A stretch of DNA of 6,703 nt from Trebonia sp036509215 (GTDB taxonomy: Bacteria > Actinomycetota > Actinomycetes > Streptosporangiales > Streptosporangiaceae): NCBI GenBank assembly GCA_036509215.1, contig DATCGA010000142.1, forward strand, positions 1 to 6,703. The letters are read 5' to 3'. The stretch's first letter is position 1. Each line of letters begins with the position of its first letter. Below, piece by piece: positions 5,521 through 6,703 of this stretch. The notes beneath the pieces were generated by a model. It worked only from the letters and a program-made list of their open reading frames with translations, was not told the DNA's origin and ran no database searches. Both the position numbers and the translations under genes were made by a program.

Positions 5521-6701
5521 TGGGCGCCGCCGCCGAGCTTGAGGACTTCCGCGGCACCGTCCGCCACTGGTGTCGCACGCACGTCCCGGCGAATTGGCGG
5601 ACAGCCCAGACCGGCGTGAGCGAGGCCGAGTTCGCCGCCTTCCAAAAGTGGTGGTTCGCCGAGCTGCGGTCCGCAGGGTACGCGGTGCCGCACTGGCCTG
5701 CGGCGTGGGGCGGCGGCCTTTCAGCCGCCGAGCAGGTCATCCTGTACTCCGAGCTAGCCGCCGCCGACGCGCCCCGCCTGGTGCTCGCGTTCGTCGCGAT
5801 CCACCACGCCGCCGCCACCCTGCTCGCGGCCGGAACCGACGAGCAGCGCCAGCGTCACCTGCCCGCCATCCTCGACGGCGAGATCTGGGTCCAGGGCTTC
5901 TCCGAGCCCGAGGCCGGCTCCGACCTGGCGTCGCTGCGCACGACCGCCCGCCGCGACGGCGACAACTACGTCGTCAACGGCCAGAAGCTCTGGGCCAGCG
6001 GCGCCATGCACGCCGACTGGTGCCTGCTCCTAGCCCGGACCGACCCAAGCGCCCCAAAACGCCGTGGCATCTCTTACCTCCTCATGGACATGCGCTCGCC
6101 CGGCCTCGACGTCCGCCCGATCAAGAACGCCGTCGGCGACTCCCACTTCTGCGAGATCTTCCTCAACGACGTGTTCATACCGGCCGCCAACCTGGTCGGC
6201 CCGGAGAACGCCGGCTGGCGCGTCGCCCAGGAAACCCTCGGCGCCGAGCGGGGCATGACCATGGTCGAGCTCGCGGAACGCCTGGGCAACGCCGGCTTCC
6301 GCTGGCTAGTCGAGGCGTGCGCGCAGCGAGGCATCGTCGGTGACTCCCTCGTGGCCGACCGCCTAGCGGCCTTCGAGACCGAGATCACCGGCCTGCGCGC
6401 GCTCTGCCGAGGCCTGGTCGACCGGCACGAGGCCGGAACGGCGGGCCCGGCCGACGCCTCGATCGTGAAGCTCTACTACAGCGAGCTGCTGCAGCGGATG
6501 ACCGACTTCGGCGCCCAGATCGGCGGCCTCGACGCCCACGCCGTGCTCAGCAAGCCCGCCTCAAGCGGCTGGGAGTCGGGCGCCTGGATGCTCGACTTCA
6601 TCGGCTCCTGGGAGTGGACGATCCCCGGCGGCGCCAGCGAGATCCAGCGCACGATCATCGCCGAGCGCGGCCTCGGCCTTCCCAGAGAGCCAGCCGCCTG
6701 A
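5520..6701 (+). CDS. Acyl-CoA dehydrogenase, SEP/GSD-type catalytic subunit (ACAD3)
   Basis: A 393-aa ACAD (394 aa if the ATG at 5517 is used) of full family length, ending two bases before the right edge. Its middle domain has FSEPEAGSD (127-135) and GQKLWAS (154-160), the FAD/substrate loops. Glu243 in the sequence AER matches the isovaleryl-CoA dehydrogenase-type catalytic base. The medium-chain-type base position before ASEIQR (372-377) is Gly. As in ACAD1, a clear RxQFG motif is missing from the C domain, so it probably also needs a small partner subunit, either ACAD2 or one encoded just downstream. It would oxidise a second acyl-CoA in the same pathway. It follows the crotonase on the same strand after a 142-base spacer with tandem repeats, so it may be in the operon or have its own control. 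The family is firm; the substrate and partner are unknown. Confidence 0.91.
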   Translation: MGAAAELEDFRGTVRHWCRTHVPANWRTAQTGVSEAEFAAFQKWWFAELRSAGYAVPHWPAAWGGGLSAAEQVILYSELAAADAPRLVLAFVAIHHAAATLLAAGTDEQRQRHLPAILDGEIWVQGFSEPEAGSDLASLRTTARRDGDNYVVNGQKLWASGAMHADWCLLLARTDPSAPKRRGISYLLMDMRSPGLDVRPIKNAVGDSHFCEIFLNDVFIPAANLVGPENAGWRVAQETLGAERGMTMVELAERLGNAGFRWLVEACAQRGIVGDSLVADRLAAFETEITGLRALCRGLVDRHEAGTAGPADASIVKLYYSELLQRMTDFGAQIGGLDAHAVLSKPASSGWESGAWMLDFIGSWEWTIPGGASEIQRTIIAERGLGLPREPAA

Positions 6702-6703
6702 CC

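Overview
This is a very GC-rich, gene-dense window whose coding regions use almost only G or C at third codon positions. The families present are an NDMA-type/class III-like zinc alcohol dehydrogenase, an FCD-type GntR regulator, split acyl-CoA dehydrogenase (ACAD) pairs and a crotonase. Together they point to an actinomycete chromosome and a catabolic acyl-CoA locus of the kind used for steroids, terpenoids or other branched or alicyclic acids. The species and substrate cannot be read from the sequence.

Layout. (1) Bases 1-840 (+) hold the C-terminal three quarters of a zinc alcohol dehydrogenase that enters from the left edge. (2) Convergent to it, bases 853-2404 (-) form a two-gene unit: a GntR/FadR-family regulator followed, one base after its stop codon, by a double-hotdog thioesterase-like protein. 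(3) A compact AT-rich divergent control region at about 2400-2450 carries a near-perfect 20-bp palindrome. The palindrome covers the -10 region in both directions and is the best candidate operator for the regulator. (4) Bases 2450-5374 (+) form a tightly overlapping operon: a 382-aa ACAD with the FAD/substrate loop, a 330-aa ACAD-like partner with the complementary FAD-binding helices, and a 264-aa crotonase. (5) Bases 5375-5516 are a 142-bp gap with two tandem 18-bp repeats and possibly a very small ORF. (6) Bases 5520-6701 (+) encode a third ACAD, complete at the right edge.

How the genes may work together. ACAD1 and ACAD2 each carry a different half of the usual FAD site, so they are best read as subunits of one alpha2beta2 enzyme, like the mycobacterial FadE28-FadE29 and FadE26-FadE27 pairs. 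It would oxidise an acyl-CoA to the enoyl-CoA. The crotonase would act next, but it lacks both standard hydratase glutamates and instead has a His/Asp pair at the spacing known from the C-C hydrolase 6-oxocamphor hydrolase. Its reaction may therefore not be plain hydration. The hotdog protein could release or salvage CoA thioesters, and the GntR protein probably senses a pathway acid or acyl-CoA. No thiolase, hydroxyacyl-CoA dehydrogenase or CoA ligase lies in the window, so the pathway must extend beyond it. No RNA genes, CRISPR arrays or mobile elements were seen. There is no gene-free stretch over 300 bases.
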